Assembly: GCA_019747875.1 (NCBI GenBank)
Contig: JAIEQI010000001.1
Location: 88,749-152,748, forward strand
Length of the DNA: 64,000 nt
Direction of reading: 5' to 3'
DNA from: Candidatus Obscuribacterales bacterium
GTDB taxonomy: Bacteria; Cyanobacteriota; Vampirovibrionia; Obscuribacterales; Obscuribacteraceae
Part shown: positions 63,828-64,000 of the stretch, piece after piece
How the letters are laid out: each line of letters starts with the position of its first letter
Position numbering within the stretch: position 1 is the first letter of the stretch
Program-made: the position numbers and the translations under genes
Notes under the pieces: model-generated
Databases searched by the model: none
Told to the model about the DNA's origin: nothing
Seen by the model: only the letters and a program-made list of their open reading frames with translations

Positions 63828-64000
63828 GCTCAGGTAAGCGGCGCTCCGGATCGAACCAGCTCAGGTAAGCGGCGCTCCCGGGATCGAACCAGCTCAGGTA
63901 AGCGGCGCTCCCGGGATCGAACCAGCTCAGGTAAGCGGCGCTCCCGGGATCGAAGCAAGCTCAGGTAAGCGGCGCTCCCGGGATCGAAGCAAGCTCAGGT
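63828..64000. repeat. 33-34-bp tandem repeat, about five copies, open at the window end
   Basis: Units read GCTCAGGTAAGCGGCGCTCC followed by CGGGATCGAACCA. The first unit lacks 2 bases (GCTCCGGATC). The last two are 34 bp long, with CGAAGCAAGCTC in place of CGAACCAGCTC. The array grew from the tail half of the GCCGGC-hairpin element. Confidence 0.9.

Noticed and set aside
63828..64000. CRISPR-like array at the window end
   Set aside because: The 33-34-bp units are contiguous with no variable spacers; it is a simple tandem expansion.

Overview
The window looks like a chromosomal segment of a non-photosynthetic relative of the cyanobacteria, most likely of the Obscuribacterales/Vampirovibrionia type. 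This is a judgement from gene style: long YD-like repeat proteins with low-complexity Ser/Lys/Glu-rich N-termini, a cyanobacterial-style single-RRM protein, many small secreted proteins of unknown function, and TadE/TadG-like proteins. No rRNA or ribosomal protein gene is present to fix the lineage. Most genes have clear Shine-Dalgarno sites. No insertion sequence, phage or CRISPR array was seen.

Layout. 1-3500: an ECF42-type sigma factor with three YCII/DGPF proteins and a VOC protein. 3567-8278: a small secreted protein, then two minus-strand repeat proteins with 120-bp and 303-bp repeats. 8478-14237: a possible twin-Cx6C microprotein, a secreted FecR-like protein, a 720-residue orphan, a nitroreductase and a helical orphan. 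14465-22920: a redox block with a coproheme decarboxylase-type protein, a single-chain molybdenum hydroxylase, a membrane ABM protein and a catalase. 23192-30606: secreted proteins, a stand-alone EAL protein, an amidase, a DUF3592 protein, a 64-residue PPSALG-repeat peptide and an M49-like peptidase. 31453-34024: a TadE/TadG pair. 34094-35187: a minus-strand array of nine tRNAs plus a divergent tRNA-Met-like tenth member.

35813-46748 holds the most notable genes. Two secreted proteins lead into four genes joined by overlapping stop/start codons: a MoxR-type AAA ATPase, a DUF5682 protein, a VWA protein and a protein with two SWIM zinc fingers. A DUF4239 membrane protein on the other strand follows, and then an ATP-dependent DNA ligase with its own SWIM finger and a C-terminal WGR domain. 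The four-gene set resembles the AAA/VWA modules seen in NTP-dependent stress or conflict systems; its biochemical role is unknown to me.

46749-59387 is mostly single genes: TPR proteins, a YafK-type L,D-transpeptidase, a GMC (choline dehydrogenase-like) oxidoreductase, an EamA transporter carrying a genomic repeat in its coding sequence, DUF885, RRM, PaaI, YqeY, DUF2071 and a large HExxH protein. 59405-63721 has a GT87-like membrane protein and a second TadG/TadE set with a VWA domain. The window ends in a 33-34-bp tandem repeat derived from a GCCGGC-hairpin element also found at 14298, 14365 and 51045.
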